From positions 12,838,501 to 12,902,500 of the forward strand of contig BSBM01000199.1 of the NCBI GenBank assembly GCA_027924585.1: a stretch of DNA of 64,000 nt, written 5' to 3'. The notes beneath the pieces were generated by a model. It was not told where the DNA came from. It searched no databases and saw only the letters and a program-made list of their open reading frames with translations. Origin of the DNA: Larix kaempferi. Lineage: Eukaryota > Streptophyta > Pinopsida > Pinales > Pinaceae. This document shows positions 33,836 to 45,393 of this stretch, piece by piece; the stretch's first letter is position 1; each line of letters begins with the position of its first letter. A program made the translations under genes and the position numbers.

Positions 33836-34862
33836 TGTAAAGACCTAGACCTCTATTCAATTGCAAAAGACATATTTTTTATTTGTACATAACATTATTA
33901 TATTATATTGCAAGCCAATACCCTTAGTCTTATCTAAAGGATATTTAAATAACCTTCAAATTCCATTGAATAACAAACAATGATCCCTCAACCTATTAAA
34001 AAAATACATAAATTAAACCTTAGGATTCGTCTACACTAGACCCAATGAAGGCCTTTGAGTTCCATCTTAAGCATACACATTGGAGCATCTTCTATTCCAT
34101 TTCAAAAGAAATGGGGACTACATCCCCAATCTATTAAGTCATTCAATCCTATATATTGTATAAACAATGAGCCAACATTCAAATATGAACCATTTTCCAA
34201 TTGACATAATCATATTAATTAGAACTATAACTCATCTATAATCCACCATTTTAAATTCCAATACGTTACTATCAATTAAAATCATAACTGAACATTTATT
34301 TCACCCTCCCTCCCAAGCATATATAAGTAACGGATTCCACATTTTAAATTTGTTATGTTTGCAACCAATTAGAATTATAATCCAACATTATACCACTATT
34401 TCATACATACATAACAAATGATTCCAGTTTAAATTCCAATACTTTGCAACTAATTAAAATATAATTCAACATTATACCACCATTACAAACTTATACAACA
34501 ATTAACTCTACATTTAAAATTCCAATACTTTGTAACTAAAAATATAATTTAACTTTATACCATTGTTTTACATTTAAATCCTAACCTTGCAATTAATTAG
34601 AACCAGCATAGATCCATCTTAAATCCAGATCTATCAAACACCGAGAGGGATCCAATATTTTGAGGTATATTTTTTTTTTAAATTTAAACTTAAGAAATTT
34701 GATCTCTCTTGATTGATAGATCCAATTTTAAGTTTTTTTATTTTATAGACGAACATCCATTTTTTAATTACTTTTCATAATATTTTATTTTATGAGCCAA
34801 CATGGATTTTTTTTAAATACTTTCCATATTTTTTTATTTTATGAGCCGACATGAATTTTTTT

Positions 34863-35094
34863 AATTATTTTGTTAGGAACAAACGTTACAACATCTCCCC
34901 CATACTGGATTGTAAAGCACCTCGCTCCTCTCGGTGCAATAATTATTTTGTTAGGAACAAACATTACAACATCTCCCCCATATTGGGTTGTACAGCACCT
35001 CGCTCCTCTCGGTGCAATAATTATTTTGTTAAGAACAAACGTTACAACATCTCCCCCATACTGGGATGTAGAGCACCTCGCTCCTCTTGGTGCA
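34863..35094 (+). repeat. Triple 78-bp tandem repeat
   Basis: Three copies start at 34863, 34941 and 35019 with AATTATTTTGTTARGAACAA, and each ends CCTCGCTCCTCTYGGTGCAA. Copies differ at only a few positions. The surroundings are T-rich. Confidence 0.92.
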
Positions 35095-36153
35095 ATTATA
35101 ACTCAACATTATACTACCATTGCAAACAAATATTGGAGCAAATAAATCTATAATTCGAAAGGAACATAACCAACCATTCAAATTCTACAATGTATATATA
35201 GAATGAACGCATATACCTCCTAGCTAGCTTTGAATTCGTTTCACATCACTTATTATACGTAAACAACAGAGCAGCAACTAAAGGTTGACTTATCCAACCG
35301 ACCGAATTCCATGCTATGTCATCTGATCTAAATAAAGCGAATACATGGCTAGCAACAAAGTAAAAGTGTAAAAGGAATATAATTTTTTTTTTTACTATCA
35401 TTGAGATTTGAACTTATGACCTTCTATTTACAACTTCACCTTTCAATTACTCATTATTTATTGATCTACCTTGTAGGCCACAATATTTATTTTTTTAACA
35501 ATATAATTAATAGTTACAATTCAATCATAATACTTAAAAAAAAGAATTTAATTTATTCACCAATTCCAGTTTGGCGAATTAAAGCTAGATCAATTTAATT
35601 CAGTACAGATTCCATGAGGATTTCAACCCTGCGAGTTTAAACTAAGCAAATAACTTCAACACGATTTCCATCATTTAATATGAACATCATTTTTAATGAA
35701 ATCTCATCCTTTACAATCCTTCATTCTATTGCAAATTTATTACCGTATCCTCGTATCTTGCTAGCATTGATTCTTAATATGAAAATTACACACAGAGGCG
35801 TTGGTTCTTAATATTAATGTAAATACACATAGCATAAAATGATTCTCAAAGCTTTCACGACTCTTATGCTACTCTCACTTTAATTTAGACAAATAAAAGA
35901 GATAAATCCAGTAAGCAAAATAGTATAATTACATACAGCATCAATAGTTCCTTCAAACTCTTGCAATCGATATATTACTCACAGTTTATTTTAAACAAAT
36001 AAAAATATAATTCCAAGCAGCAAAATAATATAACTACACGGAGCATCAAAAGTTTCTTCAAACTCATGTGATTGGTATATTACTCACGGTATATTTTAAA
36101 CAAATAAAAATATAAATCCAGACAACAAAATAAGGAAAAGAAGAGTCGAGCAC

Positions 36154-36537
36154 CTGGGTTGGCAGGAGCGGGTAGAGTCACTTATGACTCTAAGGGGAAC
36201 AAACAGAAGGAGTATGCTTGGGGAATATGGAGAAAATCGAACAATGGAGCAGACTGGTTGGCCTTAATCAAAGGCTTGGAATTAGCAAGGAACATGGGCA
36301 TCGAGGAATTGGTGGTTATTGGCGATTTGCTAATGGTCATCAAAGAAGCAAGGAACCTAACGAAGAATCGCAAGATCCCAACTACAAAGATGCATTATCT
36401 ATTGAAATGCATGGTTAAGGAATTCAAAGCTATCAACTTTCTCCATGTGATGAGATCCTTCAACAAGCAAGCGGATTTCATGGCTAATGAATGAACAAGA
36501 TTGAATTGCGGCATTCTGGTGAGTGATCAACAAACCT
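36154..36537 (+). pseudogene. LINE RNase H domain
   Basis: PGLAGAGRVTYDSKG, EYAWGIWRKSNNGADWLALI, KGLELARNMGIEELVVIGDL, VIKEARNLTKNRKIP and INFLHVMRSFNKQADFMANE form an RNase H1-type domain as at the C-terminus of plant LINE ORF2. The catalytic Asp in the first strand is lost with the truncation, the Glu of the NNEAEW motif is changed (NNGADW), and a TGA interrupts before TRLNCGILVSDQQ. RNase H would remove RNA after first-strand synthesis. Confidence 0.85.
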
Positions 36538-37599
36538 ATGATAGAAATTGGATCCCTTAACCCAATTTTTGTTGATGAAAGAAAGGATGGACCTAAAAGC
36601 CCATGGAGTAAGGAGAAAGCCCCCCTCCTTGATGATGTTTTCCCACATCGTATTGTGAATTTTAAACTTTCTTTGAAATTAAATTTTGGTCGGAGAGCAT
36701 TCATGGCTCACATTAATCTTGAAACATTCCTTTGGATCTGCTCCCAAGCCACATTAAATGTGAAGAGGCATGTCTTATGTCGGAGACAGTTGGTTTCCAT
36801 GCAGTATATCCATACGACGGATATACAGGATGGGGATGGTATAACTACAGGCATGCGGAGAGGAACTCACATCAATTCTGATTTTAATAATGTGTGGAGT
36901 TTGAAGAAGAGGCAGCGTGTATGTGATATGGGTGAACTCAATGCTCAAGCTTGGAATTGTGTTTCGGCTCCTTCCCAGTGTCTGCGGTGTAATAAATTTG
37001 TTTGGAAACGCGAGAGGCTTTCAAACATGGCGGATTCGAAGGCTTACTCTGTGATAGATGGCATCCATGAGATTGATGAAGACCTTCTGGTAAGCTCTCA
37101 CGCTCATGCACCTCGTCAATTTGATTTCCTGGGATTGGAGAGAAAGTGGGTAACCCCAACAGTGAAGAATGAGCATGGAAGCACAGGTTTTTCATAGTTG
37201 TTAGAAAGAAATTCAAATTCGGTTGAATTCATCAGCTATCTTAAGGGAATGGATGACCAAATTCGTTTGCTCTGTAGTGAGAATCTAGATTTGAAAAGGG
37301 CTATCACACGCCTTTTCTCTCTGGATCAAGCCACGCATACGGAGGTTAGAAACTGCAGCAATCAAGGGAAAGTGAAGGCTGGAAGTCTGGAGAAAATCAA
37401 CGACAGGGTCTCTACTATCAATATGAACTCTAAATTGGAAAATATCAGTAGAAACATAAAAGAAATGGAAAGAAAATTAGATGCTCTGATAAATGATGTT
37501 GGAAAACTCCTCTCGACTCAGGAATCTGGTGGAGACTCGGTGGTTGGAAGGCTTGATGACTCTCCGGATGGCACTCTTCTCAGGGAGCCACAACGTTAG
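36523..37599 (+). CDS. Unrecognised frame downstream of LINE RNase H
   Basis: A frame of about 358 codons broken by one TAG at 37197-37199. The first half (224 codons) has a Cys pair (QCLRCNKFVW) and mixed composition. The second half (133 codons) is a coiled coil (MDDQIRLLCSENLDLKRAIT, NISRNIKEMERKLDALINDV). It then runs into the LINE 3' untranslated region. Plant LINEs normally end with RNase H, so a further frame here may be a chimeric insert, a captured transcript, or a lineage-specific extension. I do not recognise it. Confidence 0.5.
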
Positions 37600-38076
37600 C
37601 TCTAGTCTTTTGGCTTTGGTCTGAATTTTGTCTTTCGAATTAGCTCCTTTATGTAGAAGATTACTTGTTTTTGCTTTGTGCGGTTGTCGAAGTTTACTTG
37701 TTTTGCTCTATGTGGATAAGCTTATAGTGCTACAAGTTTTAGGGAAGACTGGAACAGGTACTCTGTTGTTTTACTTTGTTAAAAAGAAGATGCATATTTT
37801 GGAAGTTATTATGGGAAGTAAGACACTCTATCCTTCACAGATATGTTCTGTTTTTGTCTCCTTTTACTTGGACAGTTTGTAAGGAGCTATAGTCTCCATA
37901 GATTAGGGAAGTTTCATGACAGTTTTAGAATAGCAAATGATGAACAAGGAGTTCTGGACATTGTACTTATGTGGGAGCAATCCTTCCTCAGTTTTTTGTA
38001 ACTCTTGTCTTCTTTTTATATAATAAAAAGCTCTTTAACTGTTTCTATAAAAAAAAAAGGAAAAGAAGAGTTGAGC

Positions 38077-39728
38077 CACATTTACTATGATACTTGAATA
38101 CTATAGCATTCTTCATCTTGTCCTTTGGATCAATATGTAAAGAATCTACTATAATATTTGAATAGCATATGCATTATCCACCTTATGCTCAACTTCTATG
38201 ATTATATTCTAACTACAATGCTTTGTTTATGTATTGTTAAAGAAAATCTATAATTATACCAATGAAACATGTTTCGATGGTCAATCCAGCTATCGGTGAG
38301 TTGTTAAAGTTCATGTAGTCCTAGTCTCGAATTCAATCCTATCAAAATGCCAACCAATTCCTCATTTGAATACCCTAACACATTAGGAGTACTCTCCTTC
38401 CTCTTAGTCCTCGGAGATGTAAGGAGCTATAGAGAATAACACACTAGCAAAGGAATGCAAGCCAAGCTTGAGATCTCCCAATCTCTTGAGCACTTCCTTG
38501 CCAAACTCACAATAGACACACAAATTTACAAATGGCCATTACAAGTACCATCCAACATTAGGGTGCACAAAAGTGCCTTTCCCTTCACTGCTCTCTTCCT
38601 TTAATAGGAAAATCCCTCAGGATACATCTCGCTTACATGCAAAATTACCCTTTCTGTTAAATTTTCTAATTTTATTATTCACCCTCCATGTGTCACCTTC
38701 TCATGAAGGTGCACATGAGTTCCAAAAATCACTCCTAGGTGTTCCCTTATCCTAGGATCCCATTCCTCAATATGTGGGTGTAAGTGGAGTTCAACTCTAG
38801 TTGACTCATTTAGAACTCCTAGTCTTACTAGGACTCTAATATGTGCTCTAATTCTATTTTCTCATATTTATTATATCTCTTTTATTTAATATGTGCACAC
38901 CCACATCCTATAATCTACATGATATAAAATCAAATGATTTTTGTTTTCCTTTGCAAATAAAAACTAAATGCAATTTCTATATGCTAATTCAAGTGCATAC
39001 ATATTTTAAATTCTCAGGATTGTCAAGGTGTCATTTATATGGGTCCTTTGGACAATTATTTTATTTCCTTTCCTTGTGTGGGGAGTGTGTTGTAGAGATT
39101 TAGGAATCCTTACTTGAAATCTTTCTCCTACAACCTATGTGGGACTAATAACAGTTGAGGAATAATATTGTTCTTATTGCGCACACCTCAACTTCCTCAT
39201 ATATGACCAAGTCGGTATGGCTTACCCATATGGCACAAGCCACCCAAGCAAAGCTAATAGGGATTTCAACTCATGCATGGGTTGCTATTAAGAGTCGGCA
39301 GTCAATCGTTGTGCTCTTATGTGTGTTTTCTCGTTTCTACGACCCTTCTATTTCCACATGAGAGTCAGTCGGAAAATTGTTATACATGTCACTGCACACA
39401 CTCAATGCACCCATCAGTAGCATTGCACAATATTCAATTTCAACATTTATTCATCTATTGCAATTTAGTAAGCAATGTCTATTCACCTCTACAGAATAAG
39501 AAAGCATCATTTTATTTCTACATAACATAAGTATTTAACCTGCTTTATTCTCAATTCCTCAATTTATTCAACATTCTAGCATATTTATCAATTGTTATTC
39601 AATCATCAATCTTTATTCTATGAAATAAAAATGTAAAAGCATGTATTCTTGTTTATTCAACTGGGTCACTTTCAAATAAGTGCGCTCAAAATTTCACCAA
39701 TCAAACTCAGTCAGATGAGCTCATTACA
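38077..39728. other. Right arm of element E, no gene
   Basis: Non-coding sequence with LTR-like character (TATGTGGGACTAATAACAGTTG at 39135, simple AT-rich tracts) leading to the terminal GCTCATTACA. Chance frames only. Confidence 0.5.
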
Positions 39729-40281
39729 AGGTTGTAATCGATGTTAGCATTGACTACCCCAATGTCTATTAAGACTGTTTTTCCAGCTAACTCTATAGGG
39801 ACATTCGGGAGAAGTCCCCGAGGTTGAGCTGCACAACCATCATAAGCTTGTAAAGTCATGAGAGACGCTCTAATTTGGGGGATCCGAGCTTTTTCCAAAT
39901 GTGAGATGGCATAACACAAGTAGAGGCACCTTCATCAATAATGCATTGATGAATCATCAGGTTGCAAACATTCACCAGGACTTGGAAGGCTACTAAAGAG
40001 GGCATCCATGAATTCACTTGATCCAAGTCAAAAGTCATCAAACGGGAGTTTGAGGGATCGATCGCACCTAGTGTTGATAGTAAGGCTTTGCGTTGCGCAG
40101 GGAAGTTTCGAAGAACTTCCAGAGTTGACATGGAAGCGAAGGACCACACTAAGTCATCCACAATGCTATAGTTAGGAGCAACTATAGTATTGGGATTGTT
40201 TGCAATGTAATGCAAAAGGAAATTTAGGGACCTTAGGGATATCATCAATAGGTGGTTTGGGCAGGTGCAAAGTATTGTCAA
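39729..40281 (-). pseudogene. Element D retropepsin, N-terminal part
   Basis: NPNTIVAPNYSIVDDLVWSF, LSTLGAIDPSNSRLMTFDLD, NVCNLMIHQCIIDEGASTCV and then, in a second frame, TVLIDIGVVNANIDYNL where E interrupts. It follows C at about 15775-15110 residue by residue. The active-site triplet is again Asp-Glu-Gly. One frameshift near 39890. Confidence 0.78.
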
Positions 40282-40468
40282 CTGAAGGGGTTTCTTTTCC
40301 CTTATTAGTAGTGGATAATTTGGCGACTAAACTGCACTAGTTTTGTCACATTTGAAGGTTCACGTCAGCGGACATCCTGGGGAGGTGATGGACCCCAGGG
40401 TTAGGAGGATAGCTCGACGAAGCTGGTTGGTGTGGATAAGGTTCCATTGGTTGTCCTGTTACCACTCC

Positions 40469-41305
40469 TTACTGAGGGAAGGAGTTTTGAAAGATTACGG
40501 GTTTTGTTTGAGTGGGTTGAGGCATTGGTAGATTTGCTTGCTCTTGTGGGGCAGCAGTCCCTTCGAGTTGGTTCACCCCATTCCACAATTGGTGTGCCTT
40601 AGACAAATGAGGATAGTGATGGGTATAATGCCCATACACACTGCAGAAAGAACATAGATGATTGGTCCATGGTTGGGCATTCTTGGCCTGTTTAGGCGGC
40701 TTGTTAGGGTCCTGATTTGTGGATTTCACTCCAATATTATCAAGTGGATTGGTGGTTTGGTTTCCACCTCCGTGCCCTTGATTGTTTCCTTTATTCTTTC
40801 CTTGATTATTGGGTTGTGCTTGTTGGTTATTGGGCACAGGTTGGGCAGGCATGTTTTGTTGAGCGTACACTTTCCCCCGAGGGGAAGGAGGAGTGGCAGG
40901 ATGTGGCTCCATTGGAGTGGTTGGCAGAGGGCCAGGAAAAGGATAGTACGGGTTCATGGCCAGAGGGGCCATGAAAGCAATAGAAGCACTGCCACACATG
41001 ATGCCACTACAAGAGGGCCCATGAATATGGGGGGTTGAGGCAGGAGACGAGTAAGAGGTACTCATTCCTGAATGGGATGAAACACACAATAAATCAAGGC
41101 CATAGTTTGGAGTGGCAATAGGACCCTGATGGGGATGCACAACATTTGGGACATGTCCATACACATAACCACTCACTAGGGGAGGGTAAGGTACATATGG
41201 ATTCGGTCTGGATGCTACAGTGCCAATGATACCATCTACTGCATGGAATTCCCCAGGTGGGTCTCTCCAGGAGGAATCATTGCGAGAGGCATCTAGACTG
41301 CACAT
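40469..41305 (-). CDS. Element D Pro/Gln-rich nucleocapsid-like frame with zinc knuckle
   Basis: 278 open codons: FHAVDGIIGTVAS, long Pro/Tyr/Ser-rich low complexity, a Gln/Asn/Gly-rich basic stretch (GKNKGNNQGHGGGNQTTN), then LCSFCSVYGHYTHHYPHL, a CCHC-type knuckle whose last Cys is Tyr. RNA-binding Gag tail by position and composition. In C the same region is broken into several frames, so D gives the better view of it. Confidence 0.72.
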   Translation of the reverse strand: MCSLDASRNDSSWRDPPGEFHAVDGIIGTVASRPNPYVPYPPLVSGYVYGHVPNVVHPHQGPIATPNYGLDLLCVSSHSGMSTSYSSPASTPHIHGPSCSGIMCGSASIAFMAPLAMNPYYPFPGPLPTTPMEPHPATPPSPRGKVYAQQNMPAQPVPNNQQAQPNNQGKNKGNNQGHGGGNQTTNPLDNIGVKSTNQDPNKPPKQAKNAQPWTNHLCSFCSVYGHYTHHYPHLSKAHQLWNGVNQLEGTAAPQEQANLPMPQPTQTKPVIFQNSFPQ

Positions 41306-41318
41306 AGATTAAGTCAAA

Positions 41319-42027
41319 CTAATGAGATTTGATGATAACTTCCTCCTCGGTTTGGGTTTGTTTAGAGGACACATAATTGGCAATGTCTAGGAGTAGGGAT
41401 TTCAGAAACCATTCTAAAAATATCATGTCATCACTTTTGATCTTGCACAAACTCTGAATCCTACGCCACTCCTGAATATGGTTAGTGACGTGGGTAGCAG
41501 AGTTTTTTCGACAAATGAGGAGGATTACTACTCTGTCATCGTAACAGACATGCAATTGGAAGAACTACAAGAAAGTGGAATATAAGGACACAAAATTGGG
41601 ATGTGTTCCATGAGGTTGGTCAATATACCACTTGGCGGCAACACTAGTAAGTGTCTCTAAAAGAGGTGGAGTCTAATAGAATCGTCCATGATGTTGTTTG
41701 ATGAGCACCATAGGTGAAATGACATGATATGAATTGGGGGTCTTCCCCAGCATTCCCTTCAAACTTTGGAATGCCTGAAGGGAGCTTAGTGGGCATGGGG
41801 GCCCAAGTGGGATCGTGTCTAATTGGGTCGTTGGTCAGTCGAGCCAAATCAGGTAGGTTAAGACCAGCCATAAACGAAAAGCTCTCAATCGTGGATGTGG
41901 AGGGACTAGCCATTGTGTTGGTCATGGTGGTTGTTGTGGTGCCTCTACTAGCAGTTGTGTTGGTGGTTGTGTCAGTAGTGGTGTCGGCAATGGTTCTGAC
42001 ACTAGTTGTGCTTCCAATAGTAGCCAT
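41319..42027 (-). pseudogene. Element D Gag, capsid part
   Basis: A Thr-rich start (TTDTTTNTTASRGTTTTT), FMAGLNLPDLARLTNDPIRH and KLPSGIPKFEGNAGEDPQ, then a frameshift near 41700, then NHIQEWRRIQSLCKIKSDD and IFLEWFLKSLLLDIANYVSS. Same domain order as C Gag. It ends at a TAG (KSH then stop then FDLIY) at the position where C also has TAG. Confidence 0.82.
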
Positions 42028-43755
42028 GGGGTTGCTAGTATGTAGGTGTATAGATGATCCTGATTGTAAGGAGTCGGAATCAAGTGATGGTGTTGTGTGC
42101 AGAACTAAATTTTAGTGCGTGGGGTTGATTGTAGAACCTAGAGGACCAAACTAAGGGGGTTTTCCCCTAAGCCTTCAAGAGTATCTCGGAGGATCAATAT
42201 TGATTGAGACTAAATTTATAGGTGTGTAGGTCTATTATTAGAGAAAGCTCAAAAAACCTAATGCAACCAAGTGTGCAGAAAATGAGCAAAAAAAAGAGGC
42301 ACTTAGGCCAATAATAGGCTTCAAAAACCCACTACCACTATGTGTGACAGCATATGAGCTACAATAAAATGGCCACAAAACCAACAAGCAACACTCCTAA
42401 AAAAGAAAATGACCTGCTAACCTTTCATGTAAAGGAGAAAGCTATCACCTATATAAAAGATGGAAGCCCTCACAAATTGTTTCCCCTGTAGAGTGATGAA
42501 ATATACAGTCAGACAAAATGAAATGGAAGACCAATATGGCTCGGGTATATCCCCCTACCAAAGGAGATCCTGCGTAAAAGACTCCTAAAAGAAAGGCTTA
42601 CATGCTACCTCGTTTAAGAAACGTCGGGAAAGGTTACCTACAACTTCAGTCTGAAGATAGTGATCTAGATGATCTTTAAAACTGAGTGGAGTGCGACATT
42701 CCACCCAACCATCTGATCTTAGTCTCGCCACCTACCCTCGTCAGATGAGAGCCCCCCCCCCCCAAATCAGTCTCAACTGTGTCCACAAATACTAGAGGAT
42801 TTTTGTCCCCTAAAAAGACAACTCATATGTCTCATATGTAAATGACAAAGGGGAATTATTTGGATTCCTATCCCCAGTGTCCTAACCTAACTACAAAATT
42901 CTTTTTGGTCCTCAAGTGAGGTTAATATTTTTTTAGTTGAGATTAATTTTAAGGCTTTGCTGGCAGCATGAACCAAGCGATAGTTTGATTTAAGGAGTGT
43001 ATATGTGTGCACGTGTGGTGTGTACAACTACTTGAATAGAAATGACTAAAAAATTAGATTCTTGAAAAGAAATGACTATGCTTCAATATTAAGTTTAAAC
43101 TTTTATTGCAAGAATCATTTCAACGTAAAAAGGATACAACTAAGCATTCAATCATTCAAAGTAAAATAAATCGATTTTCCTGAAACAGTAAACAATGCAG
43201 TCAAAAGAAATCTCTAACAGAACTAAAGAAGCAACAAATAAAAATCAAGTTTTTTTTTTGCTGCAAGAACTGTAAAGGATTAACATAAAGACCACTACAA
43301 CAAGCAAATGATCACAAGCAAAAAATTAAAAAAATGTTGCTTACACTTTTTTTTAATTTATTTTTTATTTAAAAAAATGGGGGGCGAAACTCAGATGGAT
43401 TTCTATAATTTTTTAAGCATAATTTACATAAAAAAATTATATAAATAAATTCCTCTTGAAAAAATACATGGTTTGAAAAAAATCACTCAAATCCGAGTCT
43501 GGGAAGCAAAGATACCTTAGTTTAAAAATCTACAATTTTCAATAATTTTTGTGCGGACATGAATATTGCGAAGAGGGTATCTTGAAAAAAAAGGCTCAAC
43601 TTAATCAACAAGGGTAGATTCAGGTTGTTTTAGGACTCTAATCACTCAGGCAATTGTAAACAAACAGATAACAAGTCAAACAAAGAGCAATAAAACTCAA
43701 ACAATGGCCGAAAAGAATGGACAAGCACAACTGGAGAACGATAAAGATCATCCCT
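42028..43755 (-). other. Element D leader
   Basis: Untranslated leader, partly alignable with C's (42780-42990 with 18370-18600). Contains an 11-base C run at 42752 and AT-rich sequence at 43250-43480. It lacks the GCGATC repeat seen in C. Confidence 0.6.
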
Positions 43756-43771
43756 AGCGGAGTCACCAAAA
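43756..43771 (-). other. Element D primer binding region
   Basis: AGCGGAGTCACCAAAA, reverse complement TTTTGGTGACTCCGCT, one base from the LTR. Same signature as C and, in plus orientation, B. Confidence 0.72.
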
Positions 43772-43772
43772 T

Positions 43773-44612
43773 TGTTATTGGTGTTTACAAACCAGTATGT
43801 GCCAAAAGGAACCTACTAAGTCTTATGGAAACCTTAGTAGTAGTTCAAAAAGGGAAAACTAACAACCAACAAACATAAATTAAAAACTATGCTAAGCAAA
43901 CAGGCAAACTGCATTAAAATAAATCTAAACTAATATCTTTTTGCATTATTCATCAATCAAACAGATAGAAACATCTTTTAAAGAATGAAGAATGCTCTTT
44001 CATTATGTAAAAAATGGAATTTACAAGGATTTAAGATCACCTCTGAGTTACGGCAGGAGAGGCCTCTACAACTACCTAAGGGAGGGTTCACTTGGTCTCC
44101 TTGCAGTCCACGGTTCTCATGCCACACATCACCTACATAATCTCCGACAGGTTGAGAATGGAACACAAAGGGAGTTCTGGTCTCAGGGATATTTTTGCAA
44201 AGTAATGACTTGAGTAATGTATGGAGAATGGGTGTTGAGTGATGGACCTTGATGGTTCGTTCATTTATAGGCACAACATATAGCTCTAGGATAAGGATAA
44301 GGCCTTTTTTTTGGCTTTTGCCTTTGATTTTCTGCTTTTCACTTTTTTTATTCTTTTTCCAAATTCAACTATCATAGGTTTCATGCCAGGTTTCTTCTTT
44401 TTGTTGAGTGATAAAAAGGAGAAACATCCCAAAAAAAATTCAAGGCATAAGTTGCTCATTTTTTAGATAATTGAGCAAATTAAGTTTGTAAACTGGCTCC
44501 TTTATGCGCGACTTTGTTTTTTTGTTTTACCAAGGTCGAAATAGTGGAAATTGAATGTGGTAATGATGATAGGTGTGATGGAAGGTAGGTAGACAAAATT
44601 TAGGTGTTAACA
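43773..44612 (-). repeat. Element D 5' LTR
   Basis: 840 bp, TGTTATTGGTGTTTACA to AGGTGTTAACA. It shares ends with the LTR of C. Beyond 44612 the sequence becomes the leader of chromovirus J, so D probably inserted into J; the right target copy would be TTGGT. Confidence 0.78.
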
Positions 44613-45393
44613 TTGGTACCCCTCGCTATAGATCTGCATTAGACAACACTTGTATACACAATCTTACTTCCACGTACGCTTGAGTATATTCGATGTGCCC
44701 TAGGAAACTTGAAACTAACTGTAGATAACTTGATTGATTATCTTGTTTCTATTGTGGTACCAATAACAACATTTGGAAATATTATTCTCTCATACTTTGA
44801 TAGTCAGATAATATGGTTAAGTGAATGATTGAGCCTCCTTAGTTAGCGCCCTAAGAGATTGGGTTAAGTACTATGTTGGACCCTAGAAGTATATAAGAGA
44901 GGTATATCACCTAGAAATCCCTTGTCCTTAGTATCTTAGTAATCCTAAACCCTATCACCATCTAATGAAATTCCTACCTCTCTTTGTCCGTAAGGAATTT
45001 GGACATTTTGTTAGTATAGTAACCCTTTTCTTTGTGTCTAACTAGCGAAATTCCTACATCTTGCATCCAAAAAGAATTTGGAAATTTTGTTAGTGTAGCA
45101 ATATTTTGTAGGGACTAATACCCTCTTATTGGAGATCTACATCAAAATAATTCTTGCATCGTGTTGATAGTTTTGGTATACATCTCTAACAACCATTTTT
45201 GGGTGGTCTTACTAAGACCTCATTTGGTGACACACCTCAAAATACTCCTCTTTTTCCCTTAGTGATTTTGAGATAAGTTGGTGTTACTCATTTTTTGATC
45301 GAAAGTGGTCCCATGGTATACACCCACAACCAAAAAAATATGTAGGACCTGACCAAGAATCCATGTACTGACACTAAATATTTATCCTCATCA

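Larger units (their letters stand above)
36152..38056 (+). mobile_element. 5'-truncated LINE inside element E
   Basis: It is flanked by a 20-bp duplication (36132-36151 and 38057-38076, AAGGAAAAGAAGAG followed by TCGAGC or TTGAGC). It ends in an AATAAA-like TATAATAAAAAGC stretch and an A-run at about 38048-38058. Long target duplication plus A-tail is the mark of target-primed reverse transcription. The 5' end falls exactly at the start of the RNase H domain. Confidence 0.88.
33836..39728. mobile_element. Element E: TG...CA insertion without visible LTR pair
   Basis: It begins TGTAAAGACC and ends GAGCTCATTACA, flanked by AGGTT at 33831-33835 and 39729-39733. The flanks rejoin the protease codons of element D exactly as in C. 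Ends and the 5-bp duplication are those of an LTR insertion, but I find no long direct repeat between its two ends, no primer site and no element protein. After removing the LINE inside it, about 4 kb remain: a very long solo LTR or a large non-coding derivative. The 5-bp terminal inversion (TGTAA/TTACA) alone does not support a DNA transposon. Confidence 0.75.
31961..44612 (-). mobile_element. Element D: Ty3/gypsy retrotransposon related to C, split by E and F
   Basis: Right to left: LTR 44612-43773, primer region, leader, gag, Pro/Gln-rich region, protease (cut by E), protease C-terminus and linker (33835-32916), zinc-knuckle region (cut by F), then a stretch like FIEEVHPLVTYSSETNTI at about 32130 that matches C near 13770. 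Removing E (33836-39728) and F (32259-32915) leaves a colinear match to C from 20197 to about 13740. RT, RNase H and integrase are not found further left, so D is truncated or its pol has been replaced. The left end is uncertain. Confidence 0.8.

Noticed and set aside
37900-38060. Host gene polyadenylation site
   Set aside because: The A-run is followed directly by the second copy of a 20-bp duplication, so it is the tail of the inserted LINE.
33836-39728. Element E as a DNA transposon with TGTAA/TTACA inverted ends
   Set aside because: A 5-bp inversion is too short, the TG...CA ends and 5-bp duplication fit LTR integration, and no transposase is seen.
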